A stretch of 6,678 bases of DNA, from assembly GCA_016649785.1 (NCBI GenBank), contig JAENXB010000162.1, forward strand, positions 1 through 6,678. The letters are read 5' to 3'. Numbering within the stretch: position 1 is the stretch's first letter; the number at the start of each line of letters is the position of its first letter. The notes under the pieces are model-generated. The model was not told the origin of the DNA. It did not search any database and saw only the letters and a program-made list of their open reading frames with translations. Origin of the DNA: Flavobacteriaceae bacterium (GTDB taxonomy: Bacteria > Bacteroidota > Bacteroidia > Flavobacteriales > Flavobacteriaceae). Of the stretch, positions 5,683 to 6,678 are shown piece after piece. A program made the position numbers and the translations under genes.

Positions 5683-6378
5683 ATGAAATATATTATTATA
5701 GGCCTTGGTAACTTTGGATCTTCCCTGGCTCAGAAACTGACTGAAAAAGGAAATGAAGTAATAGGTGTTGATGTCAAGATGGACAAAGTCGAAGTATTAA
5801 AAGATAAGATCACTCATGCTATTTGTTTGGATTCTACAGATATCAACGCGGTATCCAACCTGCCTTTAAATGATACCGACATCGTGATCGTGGCAATTGG
5901 CGAAGACAAAGGAGCCCTTATTATGGCCACCGCGCTCATGAAACAGTTAAAGGTAAAACGCCTTATAAGCAGGGCCGTAAGTCCATTGCAGGAAATGGTT
6001 CTGGAAGCAATTGGGGTTGATGAAATTATTCATCCGGAAGAAGAAACTGCTGAACGTTGGGCAAAAAAACTCAACCTGCAAGGAGTGATAGATTCTTTTG
6101 AACTCACCGGACATTACAGTGTTGTGGAAATTGTTGTTCCAAAAAAATACGAAGGAAAAACTCTCAGGGAGATAGAATTGAGAAAGAAATATAAAATCAT
6201 GATTTTAACCACCATGAAAGTCATTGAAGTAACCAATGCATTAGGCGCCACAAAAAAAATAACTCAGGTCCAGGGAGTAGCGGGTTCTGAAACCGTTTTA
6301 AATAAAGATGATGTAATGGTCCTTTATGGAAACAATTCTGATATTAAAGAATTAATTCAAAAAAGCAAAAACGAATAA
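5683..6378 (+). CDS. ktrA: Potassium uptake gating subunit, single-RCK TrkA/KtrA family
   Basis: This 231-residue cytoplasmic protein forms a nucleotide-binding ring under the KtrB pore. ATP or ADP (or NAD(H)) binding to the RCK_N domain opens or closes K+ uptake. RCK_N (about 1-135) carries GLGNFG (7-12), the strand-end D30 in GVD that contacts the ribose, and D50 in C-L-D-S-T. RCK_C (about 138-216) includes V-V-P-K-K-Y-E-G-K-T-L-R-E-I (151-164) and ends with D-D-V-M-V-L-Y-G (209-216). The length matches KtrA (about 220 residues) rather than the duplicated 458-residue E. coli TrkA, so I call the pair Ktr-like. The ATG is 11 nt after the ktrB stop, with no Shine-Dalgarno sequence. RCK_C seems to have extra residues around 180-199 compared with Bacillus KtrA. 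No clear terminator follows the stop codon. Confidence 0.93.
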   Translation: MKYIIIGLGNFGSSLAQKLTEKGNEVIGVDVKMDKVEVLKDKITHAICLDSTDINAVSNLPLNDTDIVIVAIGEDKGALIMATALMKQLKVKRLISRAVSPLQEMVLEAIGVDEIIHPEEETAERWAKKLNLQGVIDSFELTGHYSVVEIVVPKKYEGKTLREIELRKKYKIMILTTMKVIEVTNALGATKKITQVQGVAGSETVLNKDDVMVLYGNNSDIKELIQKSKNE

Positions 6379-6398
6379 TCAGACTGGGCATAAAAAAC

Positions 6399-6419
6399 AA
6401 ATCCCAAATCCCAAATCCC
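6399..6419. repeat. Three perfect tandem copies of AAATCCC
   Basis: Exact 7-nt units lie at 6399-6405, 6406-6412 and 6413-6419, starting 20 nt after the ktrA stop codon. A looser AAATTCC follows at 6428-6434. On the opposite strand the unit reads GGGATTT. Confidence 0.95.
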
Positions 6420-6448
6420 GAAAAAATAAATTCCGCACAAAACTGAAT

Positions 6449-6505
6449 TTTTCTGTTTTCTGTTTACCGTTTAGCGTTTTTCTGTTTGTTGTTTATGGTT
6501 TGTGG
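6449..6505. repeat. Eight degenerate tandem units of TTTNNNG
   Basis: The units are TTTTCTG (6449), TTTTCTG (6456), TTTACCG (6463), TTTAGCG (6470), TTTTTCTG (6477, one base longer), TTTGTTG (6485), TTTATGG (6492) and TTTGTGG (6499). Every unit begins TTT and ends G, while the middle bases vary. The period is 7 nt with one 1-nt insertion. Confidence 0.85.
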
Positions 6506-6614
6506 TTATCATTTTTTGTTTCTTCATCCTCCTAATCCTAAGCGAAGGGAACTGGTTGCCGCTTATTGTGCTCGGACTAAACTTTCCTCTCCTCTCTCCA
6601 TTTTCAATTTTTTA

Positions 6615-6676
6615 ACTTTCCACTTTCCACTTCCAACAAACACTTCCTACTTCCATCTTCATACTTCTAACTTCAA
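6615..6676. repeat. Nine degenerate tandem units of an ACTTCCA-like heptamer
   Basis: The units are ACTTTCC (6615), ACTTTCC (6622), ACTTCCA (6629), ACAAAC (6636, 6 nt), ACTTCCT (6642), ACTTCCA (6649), TCTTCAT (6656), ACTTCTA (6663) and ACTTCAA (6670). The period is 7 nt with one short unit. The array may continue past the window edge. A lone ACTTTCC at 6581-6587 suggests an older, decayed extension to the left. Confidence 0.85.
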
Positions 6677-6678
6677 AA

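Larger units (their letters stand above)
6379..6678. other. Gene-free region with three heptamer arrays
   Basis: I found no gene, RNA gene or convincing terminator in these 300 bases after ktrA. Most of it is strongly strand-biased: from about 6441 to 6678 the plus strand is rich in T and C. Three short tandem arrays, annotated separately, occupy 6399-6419, 6449-6505 and 6615-6676. Between the last two lies a mixed stretch (6521-6610) that contains a further ACTTTCC at 6581-6587, a CT-rich run to 6599, and a short TAAGCG/CGCTTA inverted repeat. Confidence 0.7.

Noticed and set aside
6539..6565. TAAGCG...CGCTTA inverted repeat as a terminator or tRNA fragment
   Set aside because: The 6-bp arms around a 15-nt loop are followed by ATTGTG, not a U-tract, and no tRNA arms or T-loop sequence are present nearby.
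6399..6676. CRISPR-like array
   Set aside because: The units are 7 nt and directly adjacent, with no spacers, no 20-40 nt repeats and no cas genes nearby.

Overview
The window looks like chromosomal DNA from a flavobacterium (Bacteroidota, probably a marine member of the Flavobacteriaceae). The case rests on several signs: a 126-residue PUR-alpha-like protein (DUF3276) typical of that phylum, a NusB that begins MLTRRHIRVKVMQSLYAF, AT-rich spacers, promoter-like TAnnTTTG boxes, and few Shine-Dalgarno sequences. No phage, IS, CRISPR or defence genes are visible. The genes look like ordinary core functions. The unusual material lies in the spacers.

Layout. On the minus strand, the first 40 codons of nusB run off the left edge (1-122). 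Upstream of it in transcription order is a leucine/Glu-family amino-acid dehydrogenase (204-1304), with a strong 12-bp terminator-type hairpin (149-178) only 26 nt before the nusB start codon. Across a divergent spacer (1305-1438), everything else reads on the plus strand. An MdlA-like half-size ABC exporter (1439-3196) has Asp where the catalytic Glu is expected. A PUR/DUF3276 nucleic-acid-binding protein (3270-3650) follows, with its own promoter-like boxes and a good intrinsic terminator. After a spacer with two inverted repeats and a perfect -7 box comes a potassium-uptake pair: a TrkH/KtrB pore (3884-5671, TTG start) and, 11 nt later, its single-RCK TrkA/KtrA gating subunit (5683-6378).

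The last 300 bases (6379-6678) contain no gene. They hold three different degenerate tandem arrays that share a 7-nt period: AAATCCC x3, TTTNNNG x8 and ACTTCNN-like x9. This is the least explained part of the window.

Functionally, the KtrB and KtrA genes clearly work together, with a K+ channel-like translocator controlled by a nucleotide-binding ring. The dehydrogenase and nusB are co-oriented and may share transcription through the hairpin. The ABC exporter and PUR protein are co-oriented but appear to be separately promoted. The most interesting points are the heptamer arrays, the hairpin in front of an antitermination-factor gene, the overlapping 14-codon leader ORF and TTG start at ktrB, and the degenerate ATPase site in an ABC half-transporter with no adjacent partner.
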